Assembly (NCBI GenBank): GCA_947498595.1
Contig: CANMKX010000005.1
Location: 1 to 64,000, forward strand
Length of the DNA: 64,000 nt
Direction of reading: 5' to 3'
Source: an uncultured Aquimarina sp.
GTDB lineage: Bacteria > Bacteroidota > Bacteroidia > Flavobacteriales > Flavobacteriaceae
Part shown: positions 53,569 through 61,324 of the stretch, piece by piece
Position numbering within the stretch: the first letter of the stretch is position 1
Layout: the number at the start of each line of letters is the position of its first letter
Program-made: the position numbers and the translations under genes
The notes under the pieces: model-generated
The model's input: only the letters and a program-made list of their open reading frames with translations
Told to the model about the DNA's origin: nothing
The model's database searches: none

Positions 53569-54690
53569 GTGTCTTTATTTGATTCCATTAGACCATATAA
53601 CGATGAAGAGGTTCCGGAAGCGCTGGAAAACTCTGTAAAGCATCCAATGATTAAAGCATTGTTGAAATTTGCATTTCCAAAACTTACGTTAGACGAAGTC
53701 ATAGATAAGGCAAAACAATGTAAAAGTATACATGATTTTCAGACGAGAATAATTTATCATGCAATACAAGAATTAAGAGTAAGATCTATAGATGAAATTA
53801 CTACATCAGGTTTTGAAAAACTAAATAAAAAAGAAGGATACCTTTATATATCAAATCACAGGGATATTGTATTAGATACATCATTACTAAATTGTATTTT
53901 AATAGAAAAGGAAATGACAACTACAACTTCGGCGATAGGAGATAATTTAGTGAAAAAACCATTTTTAATGTCGTTGTCTCGATTAAATAGGAGTTTTTTA
54001 GTAAAAAGAAGCGCAAGTCCAAGACAGATGTTATTAGACAGTAAAATAATGTCTCAATTTATCGGTACAGCATTAAAAAAAAGACGATCGGTATGGATAG
54101 CTCAAAGAGAAGGAAGAACAAAAGATGGCAATGATAAAACACAACAAGGGGTTTTAAAAATGTTAGCGATGGGTAAAGAAAGGAATGAAGAGTTATTAGA
54201 ATATTTATACAAACTAAAAATTGTTCCAGTATCTATATCATATGAGTTCGACCCTACGGATTTATTAAAAATGCCAGAGTTACTAGCAAAAGCCCAAGAA
54301 GAAGAATATATAAAAACCCCGAATGAAGATTTTAATACAATATTATACGGTATAAGGGGGAATAAAGGAAGAGTACATATTACAGCAGGTGATGTTTTAG
54401 AATATGGAAAAGAACCTTCTCTTCTAGAAAAATCAGTTAACGAACAATTAGAAATTGTCGCAAAACAAATAGATACATCTATATATAGTACTTTTAAATT
54501 ATGGCCTTCAAATTATATAGCATATGACTTGGTATTTAATACAGATAAATATTCAAGTAAATATAACGATAAACAGAAGAGACAATTTAAAAGAAGAATA
54601 AAACGAAGAGTAGAAAAAAATAATGCAATTGCATTAGAAAATTTTCTATTGATGTACGCTAATCCAGTTTTAAATAAAGAAAGAATATAA
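53569..54690 (+). CDS. PlsC-like glycerolipid acyltransferase
   Basis: I start at GTG 53569 (MSLFDSIRPYNDEEVP), where the likely conserved N-terminus begins; a TTG at 53545 would add eight residues. In the 373-residue protein the acyltransferase motif I is LYISNHRDIVLDTSLL, with a HX5D rather than the usual HX4D spacing. The third motif is IAQREGRTKDGNDKTQQGVL. The protein carries a basic C-terminal tail (KRQFKRRIKRRVEKN). It would acylate a glycerol-3-phosphate or related backbone at the membrane. Forty-five bases separate it from tatD. Confidence 0.85.
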   Translation: MSLFDSIRPYNDEEVPEALENSVKHPMIKALLKFAFPKLTLDEVIDKAKQCKSIHDFQTRIIYHAIQELRVRSIDEITTSGFEKLNKKEGYLYISNHRDIVLDTSLLNCILIEKEMTTTTSAIGDNLVKKPFLMSLSRLNRSFLVKRSASPRQMLLDSKIMSQFIGTALKKRRSVWIAQREGRTKDGNDKTQQGVLKMLAMGKERNEELLEYLYKLKIVPVSISYEFDPTDLLKMPELLAKAQEEEYIKTPNEDFNTILYGIRGNKGRVHITAGDVLEYGKEPSLLEKSVNEQLEIVAKQIDTSIYSTFKLWPSNYIAYDLVFNTDKYSSKYNDKQKRQFKRRIKRRVEKNNAIALENFLLMYANPVLNKERI

Positions 54691-54693
54691 TTT

Positions 54694-55725
54694 ATGGCAA
54701 AACCAGCAATATTACTTGTGTACACAGGAGGAACGATAGGGATGGTCAAAGATCATAATACTGGAGCTCTAATAGCTTTTGATTTTAAAGAATTACTACA
54801 GCGTATTCCTGAATTGAAACAATTAGATTGTAGTATTGATACTGTCAGTTTTGAAGAGCCAATAGATTCTTCAGATATGGATATTTCTAAATGGAAACAA
54901 ATAGGTGATATTATCAATAGCAAATATGAAAATTATGATGGTTTTGTTGTATTACATGGAAGTGATACAATGTCCTATACAGCATCTGCGATTAGCTTTA
55001 TGTTTGAAAATTTATCAAAGCCGATAATCTTTACAGGATCTCAATTACCTATAGGAGATTTAAGAACAGATGCAAAAGAAAATTTAATAACAGCTGTTCA
55101 AATAGCAGCTTTACAAGAAAAAGGCAAGCCAGTAGTTACAGAAGTAGGCTTGTATTTTGAATATAAGTTGTTAAGAGCAAACAGGACGACGAAAATTAAT
55201 GCAGAACATTTTGAGGCATTTAAATCCTTAAATTATCCTACACTGATTACATCAGGAGTACATCTTAAAGTTCATAAACAGGCATTACGATTGGTGAACA
55301 GAAGAAAGAAGATGGTTTATCATACAGATTTTAATACTAATGTTGCTGTTATAAAAATGTTTCCTGGAATTAATAAAGAAATTCTTAAATCAATGATTTC
55401 TTCAGAAAATCTTAAAGGAATTATTTTAGAAACGTACGGAGCAGGTAACACAACAACCAAAGATTGGTTTATAGATTTATTATCAGAAAAAATAAGTAAG
55501 AAAATTCCGATAGTAAATGTAACACAATGTATAGGTGGTAGTGTAGAAATGGGGAAATATGATACAAGTGTAAAGCTCCGAGAAATAGGAGTTATATCAG
55601 GAAATGACATAACAACAGAAGCAGCGATAGCAAAGTTGATGTATTTGTTAGGAGAAAAATTACCTCCTAAAGTGCTAAAAACCATCTATGAAACGTCATT
55701 AAGAGGGGAAATGTCAGAAAATTAA
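54694..55725 (+). CDS. ansA: Type I (cytoplasmic) L-asparaginase
   Basis: The 343-residue protein has the nucleophile loop LLVYTGGTIGMVKD near residue 11 and the second catalytic segment FVVLHGSDTMSYTASAISF. FTGSQLPIGDLRTDAKENL and LETYGAGNTT follow, and the C-terminal domain contains TQCIGGSVEMGKYDTSV. Type I enzymes lack a signal peptide and usually form tetramers that hydrolyse L-asparagine to aspartate. It lies three bases after the acyltransferase stop. The symbol follows the bacterial type I enzyme. Confidence 0.95.
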   Translation: MAKPAILLVYTGGTIGMVKDHNTGALIAFDFKELLQRIPELKQLDCSIDTVSFEEPIDSSDMDISKWKQIGDIINSKYENYDGFVVLHGSDTMSYTASAISFMFENLSKPIIFTGSQLPIGDLRTDAKENLITAVQIAALQEKGKPVVTEVGLYFEYKLLRANRTTKINAEHFEAFKSLNYPTLITSGVHLKVHKQALRLVNRRKKMVYHTDFNTNVAVIKMFPGINKEILKSMISSENLKGIILETYGAGNTTTKDWFIDLLSEKISKKIPIVNVTQCIGGSVEMGKYDTSVKLREIGVISGNDITTEAAIAKLMYLLGEKLPPKVLKTIYETSLRGEMSEN

Positions 55726-55790
55726 CGCATTAAATTTTATGGAGTAACATTTTTTTCGTTATTTGCTCATCAGTTTGACTAATATTTAAT

Positions 55791-55878
55791 AGAGAGGTGG
55801 CCGAGTGGTCGAAGGCGCACGCCTGGAAAGTGTGTATACGTCAAAAGCGTATCGAGGGTTCGAATCCCTTCCTCTCTG
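55791..55878 (+). tRNA. tRNA-Ser (anticodon GGA)
   Basis: The acceptor arms AGAGAGG (55791-55797) and CCTCTCT (55871-55877) pair perfectly, with discriminator G at 55878. The anticodon loop CTGGAAA gives GGA at 55825-55827 (Ser, UCC/UCU). A long variable arm (about 55834-55855) and GGTTCGAATCC T-loop confirm class II serine tRNA. The 3' CCA is not encoded. Confidence 0.97.
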
Positions 55879-55960
55879 CATTATTATCAAAAAATTAATA
55901 GATTTTATAATATTTTTATATCTTTAACCCTTTAACTAATTAAAATTAAGAATCAGCGCA

Positions 55961-56758
55961 ATGAAAAGATTATTTTCAATTCTGGCAATCGCAGTAGTAA
56001 TAGCTTTCGGTAATATGCAGACTGCCACGGCACAAACACAGTCATTAACGACAAATGTGCAATTATTAGTAGCTCCGGTAACGGCAACTGTTTTAGCTCA
56101 AGAGGAAACTCCGGCTAAGTCAGAATCCTTCCACCAAGAGTTAAAAAAGCGTTTTATAGAAGGAGGTCCAGGATTTATGGGGATTGTACTTTTATGTTTA
56201 ATTCTAGGTTTAGCTATCGCGATCGAAAGAATTATCTTTTTAAACCTTTCTACTACTAATACTAAGAAATTACAACAAAATGTAGAAGATGCGCTTAACA
56301 GCGGAGGTATCGAAGCTGCAAAAGAAGTTTGTAGAAATACAAAAGGACCTGTTGCTTCTATATACTACCAAGGATTGGATAGAGCAGACGAAAGTATTGA
56401 TGCTGCAGAAAAAGCTGTTGTAGCTTATGGTGGTGTTCAAATGGGACAATTAGAAAAGAACGTTTCTTGGGTTTCTTTATTTATCGCTTTAGCACCGATG
56501 TTAGGTTTCATGGGAACTGTAATCGGGATGATTCAAGCATTTGATAAAATTGAAGCAGCAGGAGATATGCAACCATCTTTAGTAGCAGGAGGTATTAAAG
56601 TAGCACTTCTTACTACAGTATTTGGACTTATCGTTGCAATTATATTACAGATATTCTACAATTATATCGTAGCAAAAATCGATAGTATCGTAAATGATAT
56701 GGAAGATGCTTCTATCTCGTTAATCGATATGCTTGTAGCATATAAAAACAAGAGATAA
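55961..56758 (+). CDS. exbB: MotA/TolQ/ExbB proton-channel protein
   Basis: The 265-residue protein has an N-terminal signal-like helix (FSILAIAVVIAFGNMQTATAQ), a helix around residue 75 (GFMGIVLLCLILGLAIAIERI), and the two core helices with LFIALAPMLGFMGTVIGMIQAFD and GGIKVALLTTVFGLIVAIILQI. The last two form the proton path with ExbD. The N-terminal signal with a Thr/Gln-rich segment is an extension compared with E. coli ExbB. With the following genes it should energise TonB-type outer-membrane transport. Confidence 0.92.
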   Translation: MKRLFSILAIAVVIAFGNMQTATAQTQSLTTNVQLLVAPVTATVLAQEETPAKSESFHQELKKRFIEGGPGFMGIVLLCLILGLAIAIERIIFLNLSTTNTKKLQQNVEDALNSGGIEAAKEVCRNTKGPVASIYYQGLDRADESIDAAEKAVVAYGGVQMGQLEKNVSWVSLFIALAPMLGFMGTVIGMIQAFDKIEAAGDMQPSLVAGGIKVALLTTVFGLIVAIILQIFYNYIVAKIDSIVNDMEDASISLIDMLVAYKNKR

Positions 56759-56892
56759 TAATATACTTGTTTAATTGGTCTATAGCATTATTATATTTAA
56801 AGATGCTGATTTTAGACTATAAGTAATAGTGTTATTGTAAATCCAAGATCATATATGAAAATATATTGATCTAACGTAAAATTCAAAAACAG

Positions 56893-57366
56893 ATGAAAAT
56901 TTCAAAAATATTATCATATGTTGTACTAGCAGTAGGAGCTCTAGGAATTATCTTATGGTTCGTTATGAATAGTGCAATTGATAAGCTTATGGAAGCTAAT
57001 GGAGCATCTGATCCAAGAGAACTTCCATTTACAGATGCTGCAGATGCTGTAAGCCCTATATACAGTCTTACACTAGTAGTATTTGTAGTTGCTCTTATAG
57101 CTACAGTTATAACTATATTTACAGCTTTGGCTAAAAATCCTGCAGGATTGAAGAAAACTGCAGTTGGTATTGTATCTTTCCTAGTAATTGTTGGGATTGG
57201 ATACGGTTTAGCTGATGGAGTTGAAACTTCTCTTAAAGATGGAGAAATACTTACTGCGGGAGAATCTCAATGGGTAGGTGCAGGACTTTATATATTCTAT
57301 TTTCTAGCTGCTATCGCAGTAGGATTAATGGTAATGTCAGGTGTAAAAAAATTAATAGGTAAATAA
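56893..57366 (+). CDS. Four-helix membrane protein in the exb cluster
   Basis: The 157-residue product has four hydrophobic segments: ILSYVVLAVGALGIILWFVM, YSLTLVVFVVALIATVITIF, VGIVSFLVIVGIGYGLADG and GAGLYIFYFLAAIAVGLMVM. No motif is recognised. It lies between exbB and exbD, separated by 134 bases upstream and by one base from exbD, so co-expression with the proton motor is likely. It may be a helper of the complex. Function is inferred only from place. Confidence 0.8.
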   Translation: MKISKILSYVVLAVGALGIILWFVMNSAIDKLMEANGASDPRELPFTDAADAVSPIYSLTLVVFVVALIATVITIFTALAKNPAGLKKTAVGIVSFLVIVGIGYGLADGVETSLKDGEILTAGESQWVGAGLYIFYFLAAIAVGLMVMSGVKKLIGK

Positions 57367-57367
57367 T

Positions 57368-57976
57368 ATGGCAAAGAGAGCAGCACCAGAAGTGAATGCA
57401 GGGTCAATGGCCGATATTGCTTTCCTACTACTTATATTTTTCTTGGTAACAACTACTATAGAAACTGATAGTGGTATTAGTCGTAAACTTCCTCCAATTC
57501 CTGAAGAAAATGTAGAACCACCTGTTTTAAAGGAGAAAAACATTTTTGTTGTTGAATTGAATAAAAACAACGATTTATTGGTTGAAGAGACACCAATGGA
57601 GATTAAAGACTTACGTGAGGCTGCTATAAAATTTTTAGATAATGGTGGAGGAGCAGGAGACGATGCTTGTACTTATTGTAGAGGAGCTAAAGATCCGTCT
57701 TCATCAGATAATCCAGATAAGGCAGTAATATCATTACGAAATAATCGTGAAACTAATTATGCGACGTACATAGCTGTACAAAACGAATTAGTAGCTGCTT
57801 ATACAGAATTACGTAATAGAGAAGCTCAACGTTTATATAATACTTCATTTGTACAGATGGAAAAAGATCTTACAGATGTGAATTATGTTGGGAGTAAAGA
57901 GAAATTGAAGGAAAAAGTGAAGAAAATTCAAGCTTTATATCCTGAGAAATTATCTGAAGCAGAACCAAAGAAATAA
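57368..57976 (+). CDS. exbD: ExbD/TolR biopolymer transporter, copy 1a
   Basis: The 202-residue protein begins with a short cytoplasmic part and PEVNAGSMADIAFLLLIFFLV, where the Asp in the helix is the proton-binding residue. The periplasmic part contains CTYCRGAKD, a CxxC pair not usual for ExbD, plus ISLRNNRETNYATYIAVQNE. It couples the proton current to TonB. Twenty-seven bases before copy 1b; a paralogous pair lies 1.5 kb downstream. Confidence 0.92.
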   Translation: MAKRAAPEVNAGSMADIAFLLLIFFLVTTTIETDSGISRKLPPIPEENVEPPVLKEKNIFVVELNKNNDLLVEETPMEIKDLREAAIKFLDNGGGAGDDACTYCRGAKDPSSSDNPDKAVISLRNNRETNYATYIAVQNELVAAYTELRNREAQRLYNTSFVQMEKDLTDVNYVGSKEKLKEKVKKIQALYPEKLSEAEPKK

Positions 57977-58003
57977 TTTTATAACATAAAAAAATATTAG
58001 CAT

Positions 58004-58486
58004 ATGTCTAAGTTTAAAAAGAAAAAAGGTGGTGAATTACCTGCAATTTCGACAGCGTCATTGCCAGATATCGTATTTATGTTATTATTCTTCTTCATGG
58101 TTGCTACTGTAATGCGTCAAAATACTTTGATGATTGAAAACAAATTACCTGTAGCTGATCAAGTAGAGAAATTAGATAAAAAAGATTTGGTAATGTATAT
58201 CTATGCAGGGAAACCTAGTTCAAGATATCAATCAAGTGCTGGTACACAAGCTAGAATTCAGTTAAATGATAAGTTTGCTGAAGTTAGTGATGTTAAAGCA
58301 TTTATTTTAGCTGAAAGAGAAGCAAAAAGAGAAGAGTTAATTCCTTTTTTGACTACAGCTTTAAAAGTTGATGGAAATACTAACATGGGACTTGTTGGAG
58401 ATATTAAAAAAGAATTAAGAGAAGTTAATGCACTGAAAATAAATTACACAACCAGAACTGGTGACGTAGGTCAAAATTTTCAATAG
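58004..58486 (+). CDS. exbD: ExbD/TolR biopolymer transporter, copy 1b
   Basis: The 160-residue protein has the ExbD pattern AISTASLPDIVFMLLFFFMV with the conserved Asp, then a periplasmic domain (VMYIYAGKPSSRYQ, GTQARIQLNDKFAEV). It is shorter than 1a and lacks the CxxC. Two different ExbD subunits behind one ExbB is common in flavobacteria. Followed by a strong terminator. Confidence 0.92.
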   Translation: MSKFKKKKGGELPAISTASLPDIVFMLLFFFMVATVMRQNTLMIENKLPVADQVEKLDKKDLVMYIYAGKPSSRYQSSAGTQARIQLNDKFAEVSDVKAFILAEREAKREELIPFLTTALKVDGNTNMGLVGDIKKELREVNALKINYTTRTGDVGQNFQ

Positions 58487-58506
58487 TAGAGACTAATTTT
58501 AGATAT

Positions 58507-58540
58507 AAAAAAATCCCGCATTTATTGCGGGATTTTTTTA
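58507..58540 (+). terminator. Terminator after the first exbBD cluster
   Basis: AAAAAAATCCCGCA and TGCGGGATTTTTTT form a perfect 14-bp stem around TTTAT, followed by T-rich sequence. Confidence 0.9.
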
Positions 58541-58842
58541 TACCATATATTTTGTGAAACTATAATGATTAAGATGGCACATCATTTGTATTATAAATTG
58601 CTCATTACAATCAAATTAAAGAACAGTATATATGCTAGAAATAATACAATCTATTTTGTGTTACCTATTATTTAATTAAAATATATATTAGGAATTATTA
58701 AGGTCGAATTTTATATAGAATTTAAATACATAGACTACAAATAAAATCGATGTGATAATATAAATTATTGATACATCGATGTTGTTCTAATGATTGATGA
58801 TTGTAATGTAAAATATAATATTAACATTTTAATCTAAAATTT
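58541..58842. other. Intergenic region before the second exbD pair
   Basis: No coding frame is credible. It carries an inverted repeat ATCGATGT/ACATCGAT (58746-58753, 58773-58780) with an inner ATAAT/ATTAT stem, a possible regulatory structure about 63 bases before the exbD start. No clear promoter box is visible. Confidence 0.35.
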
Positions 58843-59448
58843 ATGAGCAAAAGACAATTACCCGAAGTTAACGCCGGATCCATGGCTGATATAGCTTTTT
58901 TACTCCTTATTTTCTTTTTAGTAACTACAACTTTAGAAGCCGATAGTGGTATTAGTAGAAAATTACCTCCTATTATGGATGATGTCCCAATTGCAGATAT
59001 CAAGAAAAAAAACTTGTTTGTTGTCGAGATTAATAAATCTAATGAATTATTAGTTGAAGAAGAAATTATAGAATTAAGTGATTTAAAAGAACTCGCAATT
59101 GCTTTTTTAGATAATGGCGGAGGTGTTAATGATGCATATTGTGAGTATTGTCAAGGAGCTAAAGATTCGTTTTCATCAGATAACCCAGAAAAAGCTATTA
59201 TTTCTTTGAGAAATGATAGAGAAACATCTTATGCAGTATACATAGCTGTTCAAAATGAGTTGGTGGCTGCTTATAGTTTCTTAAGAAATAGAGAGGCTAA
59301 AAGGATATATAGTATTTCTTTTGAAGATATGATTCGTAATTATGAAGATGTTAGTTATACAGGTAATAGGCTCAATTTAAAAAATCAAATTGAGATGATA
59401 AAAAAAATGTATCCAGAAAAATTATCAGAAGCATTACCTATTAATTAA
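58843..59448 (+). CDS. exbD: ExbD/TolR biopolymer transporter, copy 2a
   Basis: The 201-residue protein is a paralogue of the gene at 57368: LPEVNAGSMADIAFLLLIFF with the same Asp, and YCEYCQGAKDSFSSDN in place of CTYCRGAKD. The two differ mainly in the periplasmic loop and C-terminus. Gene order and the 27-base gap to copy 2b match the first pair exactly, showing duplication of a two-gene block. There is no exbB in the second block, so it depends on the first or on another ExbB. Confidence 0.92.
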   Translation: MSKRQLPEVNAGSMADIAFLLLIFFLVTTTLEADSGISRKLPPIMDDVPIADIKKKNLFVVEINKSNELLVEEEIIELSDLKELAIAFLDNGGGVNDAYCEYCQGAKDSFSSDNPEKAIISLRNDRETSYAVYIAVQNELVAAYSFLRNREAKRIYSISFEDMIRNYEDVSYTGNRLNLKNQIEMIKKMYPEKLSEALPIN

Positions 59449-59475
59449 TCATTTAATCTATTAAAAACGAAGAGT

Positions 59476-59958
59476 ATGTCAAAATTTAGAAAGAAAAAGA
59501 AAGGGGAGTTACCTGCAATTTCAACAGCATCTTTACCAGATATTGTTTTTATGTTATTGTTCTTCTTTATGGTAGCTACTGTAATGAGACAAAATACTTT
59601 AATGGTAAATAATCAATTGCCATTTGCAGATCAAGTAGAGAAACTTGATAACAAGAGTTTGATAATGTATATCTATGCAGGAAAGCCTAGTTCAAGATAC
59701 CAGTCGAGTGCTGGTGTACAAGCTAGAATTCAGTTAAATGATAAGTTTGCTAATGTAAATGAAATAAAAGCGTTTGTACTAGAGGAAAGATCTCAAAAAC
59801 GAGAAGAGTTAATACCATTTTTGACCACAGCACTAAAAGTTGATGGTGAAACTAACATGGGATTAGTAAATGATATTAAAAAAGAATTGAGAGAAATTAA
59901 TGCATTGAAAATAAATTATACAACAAGGTCTGGTAAAGCCACACAAAATAAGAATTGA
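59476..59958 (+). CDS. exbD: ExbD/TolR biopolymer transporter, copy 2b
   Basis: The 160-residue protein is a paralogue of the gene at 58004, with the same AISTASLPDIVFMLLFFFMV helix and KPSSRYQSSAGVQARIQLND. The ends differ (IKKELREINALKINYTTRSG). Closes the duplicated block; a terminator follows. Likely a swap-in subunit of the same proton motor. Confidence 0.92.
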   Translation: MSKFRKKKKGELPAISTASLPDIVFMLLFFFMVATVMRQNTLMVNNQLPFADQVEKLDNKSLIMYIYAGKPSSRYQSSAGVQARIQLNDKFANVNEIKAFVLEERSQKREELIPFLTTALKVDGETNMGLVNDIKKELREINALKINYTTRSGKATQNKN

Positions 59959-59972
59959 TCATCTAAGATTTT

Positions 59973-59999
59973 AAATCCTGCTTTATGCAGGATTTTTTA
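59973..59999 (+). terminator. Terminator after the second exbD pair
   Basis: AAATCCTGC and GCAGGATTT form a perfect 9-bp stem around TTTAT, followed by a T-tract. Confidence 0.85.
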
Positions 60000-60025
60000 T
60001 TAGCTTTATCAAAAAAGAACAAAGC

Positions 60026-60724
60026 GTGAAAAATCTGTTTTTGATTATTGGTTTATTTTTTACATTAATTCCATCTTCATGGAGTCAAGAAGGTATCAAT
60101 AATAAAGAAAATGATTCTCTATATAGAGAGGACCAATTTTATGTAGGAGTGACTTTTAATTTGTTGTTAAATGGTCATAGTGATATTTCACAATCAGGAT
60201 TTTCAGGAGGAATCCATCTTGGATTTACTAGAGATATGCCAATAAATAAAAGAAGAAATGTAGCAATAGGGTTAGGTTTAGGGTATTCATTAAATACTTA
60301 TGGGCAAAGTTTATTTATTGGAGAAGAAGAAGGAAATGAAGAAACGATTTTTTCGAGTTTGAATAATGTTGATTTCGAAACAAATAGATTTACTACGCAT
60401 CTAGTTGAAGTACCCTTAGAGTTTAGATGGAGAACTTCTACGGCTCAAAGCCATAAATTTTATAGGATTTATACAGGGTTAAGAGGAGGATATTTATATA
60501 GATTTAAATCTAATTTTGTACAAACAGATAATACCGTTCGTCAAACAAGAGTAGATGAGTTAAATCGATTTAGATTGGGGGCTACCTTTACTTTTGGATG
60601 GAATACATTTAATTTTCACTTTTACTATAGTTTAAATCCATTATTTGATAAAAATGCAACAATAGATGGAGAAAAAGTAGGATGGAATACCTGTAAAATA
60701 GGATTGATGTTTTATATTTTATAA
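60026..60724 (+). CDS. Outer-membrane beta-barrel protein (PorT/porin-like)
   Basis: The 232-residue protein starts with GTG at 60026, giving a signal peptide (KNLFLIIGLFFTLIPSSWSQ). The mature part alternates aromatic and hydrophobic residues in beta strands (YVGVTFNLLLNGHSD, VAIGLGLGYSLNTYG, LVEVPLEFRWRTS, GLRGGYLYRFKSNF) and ends in ...GLMFYIL, as barrel proteins do. An eight-stranded barrel related to the flavobacterial PorT family is likely. Role unknown. Its stop overlaps the converging PAP2-like gene by six bases, with no terminator between. Confidence 0.8.
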   Translation: MKNLFLIIGLFFTLIPSSWSQEGINNKENDSLYREDQFYVGVTFNLLLNGHSDISQSGFSGGIHLGFTRDMPINKRRNVAIGLGLGYSLNTYGQSLFIGEEEGNEETIFSSLNNVDFETNRFTTHLVEVPLEFRWRTSTAQSHKFYRIYTGLRGGYLYRFKSNFVQTDNTVRQTRVDELNRFRLGATFTFGWNTFNFHFYYSLNPLFDKNATIDGEKVGWNTCKIGLMFYIL

Positions 60725-61324
60725 CCAGAAATTAACAAGAGTTAATTGAGGAATAATTCCTATTAACATACCTAGAACTAATTCTAGATTTGTATGAGCT
60801 TTACTATGTAATCTAGAGGTTCCTACCAATCCATTCGAGAATAAAATAATAGCAATTAGTAACGTTAGGTTTATATTGAAATGAATACTGATAGCTATAG
60901 TGAACATTGTTACATTTCCTATTCCAATCATATGTAAACTCGGTTTCAAGTTGAAAAGAGTCATAAATACAGCAGTTAGAGACGAAATAAGAGACCCTAA
61001 GAAGAAAAAATATAATTCTGGATAATCATAGGCATCAATTACCATTCTAGTAACTAAAAGCAGTAAGAGACTTTGTAATAAAAGAGGAATTTTTCGTTCT
61101 TTTACGTTCATTAACTCTATAGAGCTTATTAACCTTAAATTTTTTAATAAAAAATATAGAATTATAGGTATGATTACTGTAATAATAAAAAGGCCCAAGA
61201 TTTTGGCCTGGATAATTGATTCTGGCGTAAACCTAGGAGAAACTACAAAATATAGTATTGCACCAATTATAGGCATTAATATTGGATGAAAAATGTATGA
61301 AAAACTTCTTAGTATAAAATTCAT
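60719..61324 (-). CDS. PAP2-related integral membrane protein
   Basis: The 201-residue protein has about six helices. Its C-terminal part carries GTSRLHSKAHTNLELVLGM, close to the third PAP2 motif (SR-x5-H-x3-D), with the SR and H kept but the Asp replaced by an Asn/Glu position. Other PAP2 motifs are weak. It may be a divergent lipid phosphatase or a membrane protein that has lost catalysis. The start at 61324 overlaps the rpoN stop by one base, so the two are translated together, rpoN first. Confidence 0.7.
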   Translation of the reverse strand: MNFILRSFSYIFHPILMPIIGAILYFVVSPRFTPESIIQAKILGLFIITVIIPIILYFLLKNLRLISSIELMNVKERKIPLLLQSLLLLLVTRMVIDAYDYPELYFFFLGSLISSLTAVFMTLFNLKPSLHMIGIGNVTMFTIAISIHFNINLTLLIAIILFSNGLVGTSRLHSKAHTNLELVLGMLIGIIPQLTLVNFWL

